Shown here: one piece after another, positions 16,383-25,078 of the stretch
How the letters are laid out: each line of letters begins with the position of its first letter
Numbering within the stretch: the stretch's first letter is position 1
Assembly (NCBI GenBank): GCA_023453025.1
Contig: JAEXUD010000004.1
Location: 62,001 to 126,000, forward strand
Reading direction: 5' to 3'
Source of the DNA: Bacillota bacterium
GTDB taxonomy: Bacteria; Bacillota; Clostridia; Tissierellales; Sedimentibacteraceae
Length of the DNA: 64,000 nucleotides
Program-made: the position numbers and the translations under genes
The notes under the pieces: generated by a model
What the model was told of the DNA's origin: nothing
The model's database searches: none
What the model saw: the letters and a program-made list of their open reading frames with translations, nothing else

Positions 16383-17981
16383 TTAATTTTCAAAAACAAA
16401 TTCTCCATTGATCATGGTTTTTTCAACTTTAATATCTTTTATTATATTATGCTCAACAGTAAATATGTCTTTGTCCAATACAACTAAATCTGCTGCATAA
16501 CCAGGTTTTAATCTTCCTTTGAAACTTTCTTTGAATTCATTATAAGCACTTCCGATTGTATATGAATCAATTGCAGCTTCAACGCTCATTTTCTCATCAT
16601 GCGCAAAACCGCCTTCAGGTGTTCCGTTTAACATTTGTCTCGTAACAGCGCAATAGATGTTAGGGAATGGATTTAAGTCTTCGACTGGTGAATCTGTCCC
16701 AAAACTCACCGGTATACCTGATTTATACAATGTATTAAAAGCATAGGATGTAGATGCCAGTTCTTTTCCTACACGTGATTCTACAATTTGAATATCACTG
16801 TTTAAGAATATCGGTTGATACATTACCGCAATATTTAACCGGGAAATTCTAGTTAATTGCTCCGGGCTGGAAATTTGACAGTGCACAATTCCATGACGCA
16901 GAGGATTATTACCAATGCTCATAGTGTTTTCATAAGCATTGATAACACTTTCAATTGCTCCGTCACCTATTGCATGAGTTACGACTCTGATTCCGTTTTC
17001 TGATGCTAAGTTGCATAAAGCTTCCAGCTGCTTGTCGCTTAAAGCCTCAACCCCCTTTGTTCCGGGATCATCATTGTAATTCTTCAACATAAGGGCGGTT
17101 CTTGCACCTAATGAACCGTCCTTGAACAATTTTAAGGTGCCTTTTGTAAGGAATTTTCCGTCATACTTACCTGCCGCATGTTCGGATTTGAGGTATTCAC
17201 GAAAATCATTTATGTCTTGAAAGTTAAATTGAGGATTGTATCTAAGAGTAGTTTTTTTGTTATCATATATGCTATGTATAATGCTAAACATTTTTTTAAA
17301 ATCCTTGCCTGAAACATCGCATGATTGTACCGAGGTTAGTCCTGAACTGATGGCGTACTCTGCTGCCCTCAGAAATTCTTTTTCGATGTCAGACTCACTT
17401 TTAACAGGCAGCACAGACTGTAATAACCGGGTGGCATTTTCAGTAAATATTCCATTAGGTTTGCCGTCGCTGCCTATGATTATTTCACCTCCGTCCACAG
17501 ACGTCGTTTCATTAACACCTGATATTTCCAGAGCCTTCGTGTTTCCGATTACGACGTGGCCGCAAACTCTTTCATATACAACAGGTATTTCAGTAGAAAT
17601 TTTATCTAAATCATGGCGGTTTAACATTCGTACATCGCCTGCAGTAAAATGATCCTGATTCCAGCCTCTTCCGTTCAAAGCAGCTATATCTTTATTGTTT
17701 TCAAGAAATTTTTTCCCGAGATTAATTGCTTCTTCAATTGATCTTGCATAAGTCAAGTTGCAGGATGTCATAGCCTCACCTACCATTGCAAGATGAAGGT
17801 GGCTGTCATTTAAGCCTGGTATAACAGTCTTTCCGCGAAGGTCCAAAACCCTGTCATGTTTAAATTTGAGTATTTCTTCATCAGTACCGGTTTTCTTGAT
17901 TATTCCGTCTTCAATTAATACTGCTTCATTAAATAAATTTTTTTCAACATAAATCTTTGCATTTTTTAATATGGTTATCAT
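16383..17981 (-). CDS. Amidohydrolase family 3 protein (YtcJ-like)
   Basis: A 532-aa metal-dependent hydrolase. Metal-site motifs occur in order: NDSHLHLAM (HxH) near residue 60, LKLFKDGSLGART (Lys) near 292, HAIGDGA, HGIVHCQ and FGTDSPVE (Asp). N- and C-terminal beta-sandwich strands flank the TIM barrel, as in YtcJ and related N-acyl amidohydrolases. The ATG at 17981 has GGGAG eight bases upstream; the ATG at 17996 overlaps that site and is less likely. The substrate is unknown (an amide or cyclic amide). It is monocistronic and divergent from the peroxidase gene. Confidence 0.88.
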   Translation of the reverse strand: MITILKNAKIYVEKNLFNEAVLIEDGIIKKTGTDEEILKFKHDRVLDLRGKTVIPGLNDSHLHLAMVGEAMTSCNLTYARSIEEAINLGKKFLENNKDIAALNGRGWNQDHFTAGDVRMLNRHDLDKISTEIPVVYERVCGHVVIGNTKALEISGVNETTSVDGGEIIIGSDGKPNGIFTENATRLLQSVLPVKSESDIEKEFLRAAEYAISSGLTSVQSCDVSGKDFKKMFSIIHSIYDNKKTTLRYNPQFNFQDINDFREYLKSEHAAGKYDGKFLTKGTLKLFKDGSLGARTALMLKNYNDDPGTKGVEALSDKQLEALCNLASENGIRVVTHAIGDGAIESVINAYENTMSIGNNPLRHGIVHCQISSPEQLTRISRLNIAVMYQPIFLNSDIQIVESRVGKELASTSYAFNTLYKSGIPVSFGTDSPVEDLNPFPNIYCAVTRQMLNGTPEGGFAHDEKMSVEAAIDSYTIGSAYNEFKESFKGRLKPGYAADLVVLDKDIFTVEHNIIKDIKVEKTMINGEFVFEN

Positions 17982-18193
17982 AATTTTAGCTCCCATCCTG
18001 TGATATATAATTTATTTATAATGTTTAGCTGATGTTTCGTGGTAATTATTAAATAAAGTATAGCAGAAATTGCCGGAAGTGGCAATAAGTTCGACAAGAA
18101 CAATAAACGGAGAAAAATAATATTTTTTGCTTAAAATCATATAATGGGGGTATATGTAATACATAAATATTTATTACAAAGCAGGAGGATAAC

Positions 18194-18778
18194 ATGAAAA
18201 TATATGATTTTACAGTAAAGGATGCAGAAAATAAGGACGTATCCTTATCGGAATATAAAGGAAAGGTTTTGTTGGTTATAAACGGTGCGACAGGATGCGG
18301 GTTCACTCCTCAGTATGACGGACTTCAAAAGTTATACGAGAAATATCAACCGGACGGATTTGAAATATTGGATTTTCCAAGCAACCAGTTCCTTGAGCAG
18401 GCACCTGGGACAAATGAAGAAATAATTGGTTTTTGCAGACTAAACTTTGGAGTTGATTTTAAACAATTTTCAAAATTGGAAGTTAACGGCACAAATGAAG
18501 AGCCATTATATAAATATTTAAAAACCACCGCAGAAGAATACAGAAACAATGATACTATAGATTTTTACGAGAAGGTAAGCAAATTTACACCGGGTATAGC
18601 AGAAAATGATATAAGATGGAATTTCACTAAATTTTTAATTGATAAGGAAGGAAATGTTGTAGCAAGATTTGCACCAAATATTGCGCCTGAAGAAATTGAT
18701 AAGCATATTTATAAGCTGCTTAAAGAAGAAGAAACAGAAATAGTTTGTCATTCGGATTTTTCAGACGGATGTCTTTAA
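18194..18778 (+). CDS. Glutathione peroxidase-like thiol peroxidase (Cys form)
   Basis: A 194-aa peroxidase of the GPx family. The active-site segment is NGATGCGFTPQY with Cys35 where selenoenzymes carry Sec, followed by DFPSNQF (Gln) and RWNFTKFLID (Trp, Asn), which completes the catalytic tetrad. The usual resolving-Cys position in FPCNQF is Ser here. It is longer than the typical 160 residues because of an extra segment near 110-130 and a C-terminal tail with two Cys (CHSDFSDGCL). In bacteria such enzymes usually use thioredoxin to reduce peroxides. AGGAGG precedes the ATG. Confidence 0.92.
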   Translation: MKIYDFTVKDAENKDVSLSEYKGKVLLVINGATGCGFTPQYDGLQKLYEKYQPDGFEILDFPSNQFLEQAPGTNEEIIGFCRLNFGVDFKQFSKLEVNGTNEEPLYKYLKTTAEEYRNNDTIDFYEKVSKFTPGIAENDIRWNFTKFLIDKEGNVVARFAPNIAPEEIDKHIYKLLKEEETEIVCHSDFSDGCL

Positions 18779-18783
18779 TAAAT

Positions 18784-18824
18784 AGAAAATAAAGCCTTGT
18801 GCATTGCGCAAGGCTTTATTTTCT
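18784..18824. terminator. Bidirectional intrinsic terminator
   Basis: The arms 18784-18799 and 18809-18824 are perfectly complementary over 16 bp, with three more pairs inside (TGC/GCG) and an ATT loop. It lies between the peroxidase gene and the convergent GNAT gene and overlaps the GNAT stop region. Confidence 0.85.
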
Positions 18825-19101
18825 ATTTGTACAAATCCTCATATTCCGGATGTTTTTCAAACCAGTCCACAGCATAGGAGCATGAGCATGATGCGGCAGC
18901 TTTTTTGTTATTTTTCTTTAAGTCTTGTATTAATGCGGAAAGAAGCTTGTCGGCAACTCCCTGGCCTCTTAATGATTTGTCTACATATGTCCTGGTTACA
19001 TTCACTTCGTTTTCAGAAACATTTGGAAATACAACCTCGGCAATACATTCGCCGTTTTCACTTTCCAGATATATTCTGTTGCTTTCATATTTAAAATCCA
19101 T
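18823..19101 (-). CDS. Small GNAT N-acetyltransferase (YjdJ type)
   Basis: A 92-aa minimal GNAT fold of the GNAT_acetyltr_2/YjdJ group: strand EVNVTRTYVDKSLRGQGVA provides the acetyl-CoA loop (RGQGVA), followed by a helix and the SYAVDWFEKHPEYEDLY ending typical of this family. Members are often annotated as acetyltransferases, with no known substrate. It is monocistronic and shares a terminator with the peroxidase. Confidence 0.85.
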   Translation of the reverse strand: MDFKYESNRIYLESENGECIAEVVFPNVSENEVNVTRTYVDKSLRGQGVADKLLSALIQDLKKNNKKAAASCSCSYAVDWFEKHPEYEDLYK

Positions 19102-19250
19102 AATGCCTCCAATAAGTTTATTTTTTTCCCGTTTTATAAAAACAATACATTAAAATTCATATGCTGTCAATGCTTCATTATTATGTTGCATTTTGATTTA
19201 TTTAAAAATTTATATATGGCAGATAAAAAATTATATACAAACAAAATATT

Positions 19251-19266
19251 TGTAACAATTGTTACA
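19251..19266 (+). promoter_or_regulatory. CRP/FNR-type operator upstream of hcp (HcpR-like)
   Basis: The perfect 16-base palindrome TGTAACAATTGTTACA is centred at 19258.5. A candidate -10 (TATTGT, 19283-19288) puts the transcription start near 19295-19300, so the operator sits about 40 bases upstream, the class II activator position. Hybrid-cluster genes in Clostridia are commonly controlled by the CRP/FNR-family nitrosative-stress regulator HcpR; that assignment is inferred. Confidence 0.6.
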
Positions 19267-19354
19267 GAAATGATAAATCGGATATTGTATCATTGAGCCA
19301 AGTTAAGAAACTAAAAAACTAATTAAACAGGAAATTGAAAGGGGAACAATTAAA

Positions 19355-21004
19355 ATGAGCAATGTACATGAACATTCAATGTTTTGTTATCAATGTCAGG
19401 AGACAGCGGGCTGCACCGGCTGCACTAAGGTCGGAGTTTGTGGTAAATCACCGGAAACAGCTAATATGCAGGACTTGTTAGTATATACAACAAAAGGATT
19501 ATCAGAAGTAACAACAGGATTAAGAAACGAAGGAAAAGACGTTTCAGCTGATGTTGACCATTTAATAACTTTAAACCTCTTTACAACAATTACAAATGCA
19601 AATTTTGATATTGGTGTATTTTATGATAGAATTAAAATGACTCTTAAAGTGAAAAATGATTTGATAAATAGATTATCAAGCAAAGAAAATTTATCAAATG
19701 CAGCTTTATGGAGTGCAGATACTGTTCCTGAATTTGATGAAAAATCAAAGACAGTTGGAATCTTAAATACAAAAAATGAAGATGTAAGAAGCTTAAGAGA
19801 GCTTATAACTTATGGATTAAAAGGCTTGGCAGCTTATATGAAGCATGCAAATGCATTAGGCTTCGATGACAAGGAAGTAAATTCATTTATGCAAAGCACA
19901 TTGGCAAAATTATTGGATGATACATTAGAAGTTAATGAGCTGGTTGCTTTAACATTAGAAGCCGGTAAGACAGGAGTCAGCGGAATGGCAATTTTGGATA
20001 AAGCCAATACTACGACATATGGAAATCCGGAAATTACAAAGGTCAATATAGGCGTCGGCAAAAACCCGGGCATATTGATTTCGGGTCATGATTTAGGAGA
20101 CCTTGAACAATTGCTGAAGCAAACTGAAGGGACCGGTGTTGATGTTTACACTCACTCAGAGATGCTTCCGGCTCACTATTATCCTCATTTAAAGAAATAT
20201 AAGCACTTAGTAGGTAACTACGGCAATGCATGGTGGAAACAAAAAGAAGAATTTGAAGCATTCAATGGACCTGTGCTGATGACTACAAACTGTATTGTAC
20301 CGCCTAGGGGCAGCTACAAGGACAGACTTTTTACAACCGGCTCTGCAGGATATCCCGGATGCAAACATATTGCAGGAGCTATGGGAGCAGAAAAAGATTT
20401 TTCGGAAATTATAGAATTGGCCAAGAAATGTGCTGCCCCGACAGAAATTGAAACAGGTGAAATCATCGGCGGATTTGCACATGAACAGGTGTTTGCTTTA
20501 GCTGACAAGGTTGTTGATGCAGTTAAATCAGGTGCTATTAAAAAATTCTTTGTAATGGCCGGATGTGACGGCAGAGCTAAATCAAGAAATTACTATACAG
20601 AATTCGCTGCGGCATTGCCGAAGGACACGGTTATTTTAACAGCAGGCTGCGCAAAATATAAATACAACAAATTGGAATTAGGGGATATCGGCGGAATTCC
20701 AAGAGTATTGGATGCAGGTCAGTGCAACGACTCTTATTCATTGGCGCTGATAGCACTTAAATTAAAGGAAGTGTTTGAGCTTCAGGATATAAATGAATTG
20801 CCTTTAGCATTTAATATTGCATGGTATGAGCAAAAAGCTGTCATAGTATTGCTATCACTTCTTTATTTAGGAGTTAAAAATATTCACCTGGGACCGACAT
20901 TACCTGCATTTTTATCACCAAATGTAGCAAAGGTATTGGTTGACAATTTCGGGATTGCAGGTATAGGAACAGTTGAAGATGATTTAAAAATATTTTTAGG
21001 GTAA
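19355..21004 (+). CDS. hcp: Hybrid cluster protein / hydroxylamine reductase
   Basis: A 549-aa Hcp of normal length. The N-terminal cluster motif CYQCQETAGCTGCTKVGVCGK binds the cubane. Hybrid-cluster ligands appear later in TTNCIVPP, GYPGCKH, MAGCDGR, TAGCAKYKYNKL and DAGQCNDSYS. The enzyme reduces hydroxylamine in vitro and NO in vivo, protecting anaerobes from nitrosative stress. AAAGGGGAAC precedes the ATG. The DUF1858 gene for the hybrid-cluster-associated disulfide protein follows 110 bases later, probably co-transcribed. The palindrome at 19251-19266 suggests induction by a CRP/FNR-family regulator. Confidence 0.96.
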   Translation: MSNVHEHSMFCYQCQETAGCTGCTKVGVCGKSPETANMQDLLVYTTKGLSEVTTGLRNEGKDVSADVDHLITLNLFTTITNANFDIGVFYDRIKMTLKVKNDLINRLSSKENLSNAALWSADTVPEFDEKSKTVGILNTKNEDVRSLRELITYGLKGLAAYMKHANALGFDDKEVNSFMQSTLAKLLDDTLEVNELVALTLEAGKTGVSGMAILDKANTTTYGNPEITKVNIGVGKNPGILISGHDLGDLEQLLKQTEGTGVDVYTHSEMLPAHYYPHLKKYKHLVGNYGNAWWKQKEEFEAFNGPVLMTTNCIVPPRGSYKDRLFTTGSAGYPGCKHIAGAMGAEKDFSEIIELAKKCAAPTEIETGEIIGGFAHEQVFALADKVVDAVKSGAIKKFFVMAGCDGRAKSRNYYTEFAAALPKDTVILTAGCAKYKYNKLELGDIGGIPRVLDAGQCNDSYSLALIALKLKEVFELQDINELPLAFNIAWYEQKAVIVLLSLLYLGVKNIHLGPTLPAFLSPNVAKVLVDNFGIAGIGTVEDDLKIFLG

Positions 21005-21113
21005 AGATGGATCTGAATAATGTTTAAACTAAGAACTGTGAGTTGTATGTTAAAAAAATGAATGTAAATAGATAATCGGGAAAAGATAAATGAAGTAAAT
21101 GTAGGAGGCTATT

Positions 21114-21323
21114 ATGCAAAAAGAAATTACGAAAGACATGTATATTGGAGAAATATTACAGATGGACCGTGGCTTGGCTGCTATATTAATGAATGCAGGA
21201 ATGCATTGCCTAGGGTGCCCGTCATCTCAGATGGAGTCAATAGAAGACGCCGCAATGGTTCATGGATTCGATGCAGATGAATTGCTTAAGCAGCTGAATG
21301 ATTATTTGAAATCAGCAGAATAA
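21114..21323 (+). CDS. DUF1858 / hybrid-cluster-associated redox disulfide protein
   Basis: A 69-aa protein matching the DUF1858 domain (hybrid cluster protein-associated redox disulfide family): ITKDMYIGEIL, then LMNAGMHCLGCPSSQMESIEDA with the CxxC pair at about 33-36, then HGFDADELLKQLN. Its place behind hcp is the family's usual context. It may pass electrons or recognise the hybrid cluster; the function is unproven. GGAGG precedes the ATG. Confidence 0.9.
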   Translation: MQKEITKDMYIGEILQMDRGLAAILMNAGMHCLGCPSSQMESIEDAAMVHGFDADELLKQLNDYLKSAE

Positions 21324-21426
21324 GGACTGTGCAATAAATGAGCATGAATAATCCATGCTCAGGCTTAGAGTATTATCAAAGTAAGTTTGAAGTTGATCAT
21401 AGGATACAAAAAGAACTGTCAGCATT

Positions 21427-21510
21427 TGAACCGACCACCAAAAGTTAGACCAAAAATTTAACTGATGGGAGGTCGGTTTTTAAATGTCAAAATATAATTA
21501 TGATTTGTAA
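21427..21510 (+). mobile_element. Left-end relic of an IS3-family (IS150-like) insertion sequence
   Basis: The segment starts TGAACCGACCACCAAAAGTT, which resembles the terminal repeat of IS150-group elements. A GGGAGG ribosome site and a truncated OrfA start (ATG at 21484, MSKYNYDL then stop at 21508-21510) follow. The rest of the transposase and the right end are absent. CCGACC and GGTCGG inside can also pair ahead of a T-run, so the relic may now act as a terminator for the hcp operon. Confidence 0.55.
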
Positions 21511-21579
21511 CCTTTTTAGTATTGAATTATATTATTAAAAGAGTTACTATATTTATTGTGTTAAAATAAGGAGGCAAAA

Positions 21580-22986
21580 ATGACCGGTATAATTGAAAGG
21601 ATTTATTCCAACAAGCATATGGTCAGGCAAGAAGACATTGTTGGAGAAATTCCTTCTGATAAGGAAGTATACAAGACTGCATTAGAAGTAGCCTGGCCGT
21701 CAGCCTTGGAAGCAGTATTGGTTCAGCTCATATCATCTGCGGATTTGATAATGGTTGGAGGATTAGGTGCTGCAGCGATTTCTGCTGTTGGTATAACAAC
21801 TCAGCCGAGATTTATACTTTTAGCAGTAATTTTTTCTCTTAATATTGGGGTTACGGCTATTGTGGCACGAAGAAAAGGTGAGGGAAACAGAGAAGAAGCA
21901 AACAATACATTAAGACAATCAATAGTAGTATGCACCATAATGTCAATTCTTTTATCAGGCTTAGGTATAATATTTGCCAAGCCGCTTATTATATTTGCCG
22001 GGGCGCAAAGTGATGTGGTTGAAAGTGCAATAATATATTTTAGAATTATTTGTTTAGGTAATTTTTTTACATCTCTTGGGCTGACTATTAATGCAGCACA
22101 ACGAGGTGCGGGCAATACAAAAATATCAATGAAGACAAATGTAGCGGCTAATCTTGTTAATTTATTCTTTAATTATTTGCTGATTAACGGTCACTTTGGT
22201 TTTCCTGCAATGGGAGTTACAGGAGCTGCTGTTGCTACTGCGATTGGAAATATAGTTGGCTTTTTACTATCATTAAAATCAATAACATATGCAAATGAAT
22301 TTTTGCATATTAAGAAAAAGCAAAGCTGGAAGATGGAAAAATTAACAATTAAAAATATTTTAAACATAAGCAGCAGTGCTTTTGTAGAACAGGTTTTCAT
22401 ACGTGTAGGGTTTTTTACAACAAATAAGTTGATTGCAAGCTTAGGAACAGTTGATTTTGCAACTCACCAGATTTGTATGAATTTAGTCAGCATATCATTT
22501 GGCTTTGGCGATGGCCTTGGTATAGCTGCATCAGCGTTGGTAGGGCAAAGCCTTGGAGCCGGAAGAAATGATATAGCAACTATTTACGGGAAATCTCTTC
22601 AAAGAATTGCTTTGACTATTGGCATTATATTTGTTTTTATATTTATTTTAGGAAAATCCTTCTTTATATCATTATTTACTGATGAAGTAGCGGTTATTGC
22701 AGCCGGAGCTGATATAATGCTTATTATTGCGTTGACTTCACCGGTTATGACTTCAAGTGTAGTTATATCCGGAAGCTTAAGGGGAGCAGGGGATACTAAA
22801 TTTGTTGCATACACTTCATTTGTAAGTATAGGAATATTAAGACCTGCAGCTACATGGCTGTTTTGCTATCCCATGAAACTGGGCTTAATTGGAGCATGGT
22901 TTGCTTTTAGTACGGACCAGTGCTTAAGATTTATAGTAAACTATGCCAGGTTTTTAAAAGGTAATTGGACTAAAATTAAAATATAG
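21580..22986 (+). CDS. MATE family efflux transporter
   Basis: A 468-aa protein with twelve membrane segments in two MatE repeats (about 33-200 and 255-420). Family motifs such as QLISSADLIMVGGLG, NAAQRGAGNTKISM and SGSLRGAGDTKF are visible. MATE pumps export cationic drugs or metabolites using Na+ or H+. GGAGG precedes the ATG. It is monocistronic. About 70 bases upstream is the IS relic, whose insertion could have altered its promoter. Confidence 0.92.
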   Translation: MTGIIERIYSNKHMVRQEDIVGEIPSDKEVYKTALEVAWPSALEAVLVQLISSADLIMVGGLGAAAISAVGITTQPRFILLAVIFSLNIGVTAIVARRKGEGNREEANNTLRQSIVVCTIMSILLSGLGIIFAKPLIIFAGAQSDVVESAIIYFRIICLGNFFTSLGLTINAAQRGAGNTKISMKTNVAANLVNLFFNYLLINGHFGFPAMGVTGAAVATAIGNIVGFLLSLKSITYANEFLHIKKKQSWKMEKLTIKNILNISSSAFVEQVFIRVGFFTTNKLIASLGTVDFATHQICMNLVSISFGFGDGLGIAASALVGQSLGAGRNDIATIYGKSLQRIALTIGIIFVFIFILGKSFFISLFTDEVAVIAAGADIMLIIALTSPVMTSSVVISGSLRGAGDTKFVAYTSFVSIGILRPAATWLFCYPMKLGLIGAWFAFSTDQCLRFIVNYARFLKGNWTKIKI

Positions 22987-23048
22987 ATTTATTATATTGA
23001 AGTGAAATTTACTAAATATGTAAAGTAATGACTATAAGTGTAAAAGTC

Positions 23049-23077
23049 TTGATAAATGATGTTATTTAGATTATAAT
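23049..23077 (+). promoter_or_regulatory. Sigma-A promoter of speDE
   Basis: TTGATA (23049-23054), a 17-base spacer and TATAAT (23072-23077), about 30 bases before the speD start. Confidence 0.7.
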
Positions 23078-23104
23078 GTTGAAAAAATTATTTATGGAAA
23101 GGTA

Positions 23105-23941
23105 GTGGTGTTAGGGTTGGAAAAAAAGCTGGCATTGTATGGCTTTAATAATCTTACAAAATCGCTTAGCTTTAACATTTATGATGTTTGCTATGCAAAA
23201 AGCGAGAGGGAGCAGAAGGAGTATATTGAATATATTGATGAACAATATAATTCAGAAAGGCTTACACAAATATTGTGTAAAGTAACAGAAATTATTGGTG
23301 CGCATATTCTTAATATTTCAAAACAGGATTATGATCCCCAGGGAGCTAGCGTAAATTTATTGATTGCTGAGTGTGCATTGGCTGCCGAAGAAATTGATGA
23401 ATCATGCAACATGGGCAATCTCATATGCAATAAAGCTATGAATTCGGAGACTGTACATGCTCATTTGGACAAGAGCCATGTAACAGTGCACACATATCCT
23501 GAGTATCATCCAAATAAAGCTATTTCTACATTTCGTGTAGATATAGATGTGTCTACATGTGGGAAAATTTCTCCTCTGAACGCTTTGGATTATTTAATTG
23601 ACAGTTTTGATTCTGATATTATTACTATTGATTATCGAGTAAGGGGATTTACAAGAGATTTAAGCGGAAAAAAGTTTTTTATTGATCATGATATTAAATC
23701 AATACAAGATTATATAGATAAAGAAACATTAAAAAAATATGATGCGATTGACATGAATGTTTTTCAATCCAACACATTTCATACAAAAATGCTCATTAAA
23801 GATATAGACCTTCAAAATTATCTGTTCAATAAGGATGTTTACGAGCTGCCTCCTAAAACAAGACTGGAGATTTCAGACAGCTTGAGAAAAGAAATGATCG
23901 AGATATTCAGCGGAATGAATATATTTCAGGAGGAAAGTTAA
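23105..23941 (+). CDS. speD: S-adenosylmethionine decarboxylase proenzyme
   Basis: A 278-aa class 1 (E. coli-type) SpeD. The proenzyme self-cleaves at the Ser in AHLDKSHVTVHTYPE (Ser124 by this start), producing the pyruvoyl group. PQGASVNLLIAE, FRVDIDVSTCGKISPL and YRVRGFTRD are conserved family stretches. It makes decarboxylated SAM for spermidine synthesis. The start is uncertain: GTG at 23105 or, with better spacing from AAAGG, GTG at 23108; a TTG at 23117 is also in frame. The stop abuts speE, so they form a two-gene operon. Confidence 0.95.
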   Translation: MVLGLEKKLALYGFNNLTKSLSFNIYDVCYAKSEREQKEYIEYIDEQYNSERLTQILCKVTEIIGAHILNISKQDYDPQGASVNLLIAECALAAEEIDESCNMGNLICNKAMNSETVHAHLDKSHVTVHTYPEYHPNKAISTFRVDIDVSTCGKISPLNALDYLIDSFDSDIITIDYRVRGFTRDLSGKKFFIDHDIKSIQDYIDKETLKKYDAIDMNVFQSNTFHTKMLIKDIDLQNYLFNKDVYELPPKTRLEISDSLRKEMIEIFSGMNIFQEES

Positions 23942-24790
23942 ATGGAATTATGGTTCACAGAAGAGCATACCGATAATGTCAGATTTTCAATAAGAGTTGA
24001 CAAACATATTGAAAGCGTACAAAGCGAATTTCAAAAAATAGACGTTTTCCAAACTCCTGAATTTGGAAAGGTTCTTGTTATAGATGGATTCGTAATGCTT
24101 ACTGAAAAGGATGAATTTATTTATCATGAAATGATAACTCACGTACCAATGTCAGTGAATCCTGAAATCAAAAATATTTTGGTTATAGGTGCCGGTGACG
24201 GAGGAACCGTAAGAGAGCTTATACGTTATGCCTCAATTAAAAAAATTGATATGGTTGAAATAGATAAAAAAGTCGTTGACGTATGCATGGAGCATATTCC
24301 GCAAACCGCATCAAAATTGAACGATGAGAGAGTGAATTTGTATTTCGAGGATGGTCTGAAGTTCGTAAAAACAAAAACAAATGAATATGATTTAATAATA
24401 GTTGACTCGACAGACCCTATTGGACCGGGCTTTGAACTTTTCACCCAGGGATTTTATGAAAATTGCTTTAATGCATTAAAGGAAGACGGCATATTGGTTA
24501 ATCAGCATGAAAGCCCATATTATAAAAGAGAAGCTGAAGCAATGCAAAGAGCACATAAAAAAATAAAAACCGTTTTTCCTGTGGCTCGTGTTTATCAGGC
24601 GCATATTCCAACCTATGGTTCAGGGCATTGGTTGTTTGGATTTGCTTCCAAAAGGTATAATCCTACGGAAAATATCAATGAAGAAAAATGGAATTCATTT
24701 GGACTGTCAACCAGGTATTACAATGCAGCTCTTCACAAGGGCGCATTTGCACTTCCAAATTACGTAATTAATATGCTTGACAACGCATAA
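23942..24790 (+). CDS. speE: Spermidine synthase
   Basis: A 282-aa aminopropyltransferase of usual length. An N-terminal beta hairpin domain is followed by a Rossmann fold with the SAM-type motif VIGAGDGGTVREL and the catalytic DSTDPIGPG segment; MVEIDKKVVDVC gives the acidic ligand. It transfers the aminopropyl group from the SpeD product to putrescine. The ATG directly follows the speD stop, and its ribosome site (GGAGGAAAG) lies within the end of speD. Confidence 0.96.
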   Translation: MELWFTEEHTDNVRFSIRVDKHIESVQSEFQKIDVFQTPEFGKVLVIDGFVMLTEKDEFIYHEMITHVPMSVNPEIKNILVIGAGDGGTVRELIRYASIKKIDMVEIDKKVVDVCMEHIPQTASKLNDERVNLYFEDGLKFVKTKTNEYDLIIVDSTDPIGPGFELFTQGFYENCFNALKEDGILVNQHESPYYKREAEAMQRAHKKIKTVFPVARVYQAHIPTYGSGHWLFGFASKRYNPTENINEEKWNSFGLSTRYYNAALHKGAFALPNYVINMLDNA

Positions 24791-24795
24791 AAGAG

Positions 24796-24838
24796 AAAAG
24801 GCGAATCCTTATCAATCTAATGGGGATACGTCTTTTTT
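24796..24838 (+). terminator. Intrinsic terminator of speDE
   Basis: AAAAGGCGAATCC pairs with GGATACGTCTTTT-type arm (12 of 13 positions) six bases after the stop, followed by T residues. Confidence 0.7.
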
Positions 24839-24991
24839 CCTGTGTTATCAGTTGCTATTCGCAGTGAGCCAAGTTGGAAATAAGAAAAAATACCCGCTCA
24901 CGGTTTCAGATACGAATAATTTTAAAGCTCATCGCGGTTAAACTATGAAAATAAGTGTTATTATGTAATAAAAATTAATTATTATAATCCA

Positions 24992-25020
24992 TTGCATTAA
25001 AGGGACAATTCTATTATAAT
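24992..25020 (+). promoter_or_regulatory. Sigma-A promoter of panE-tatC
   Basis: TTGCAT (24992-24997), a 17-base spacer and TATAAT (25015-25020), about 55 bases before the panE start. Confidence 0.65.
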
Positions 25021-25078
25021 ATGATTACAGCCAGACAAAAAAGAACATCTGGTTCAAGTTATGACATAGGTGATAGTT

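Noticed and set aside
18296..18301. Second selenocysteine in the peroxidase
   Set aside because: The active-site codon is TGC (Cys35), not TGA.
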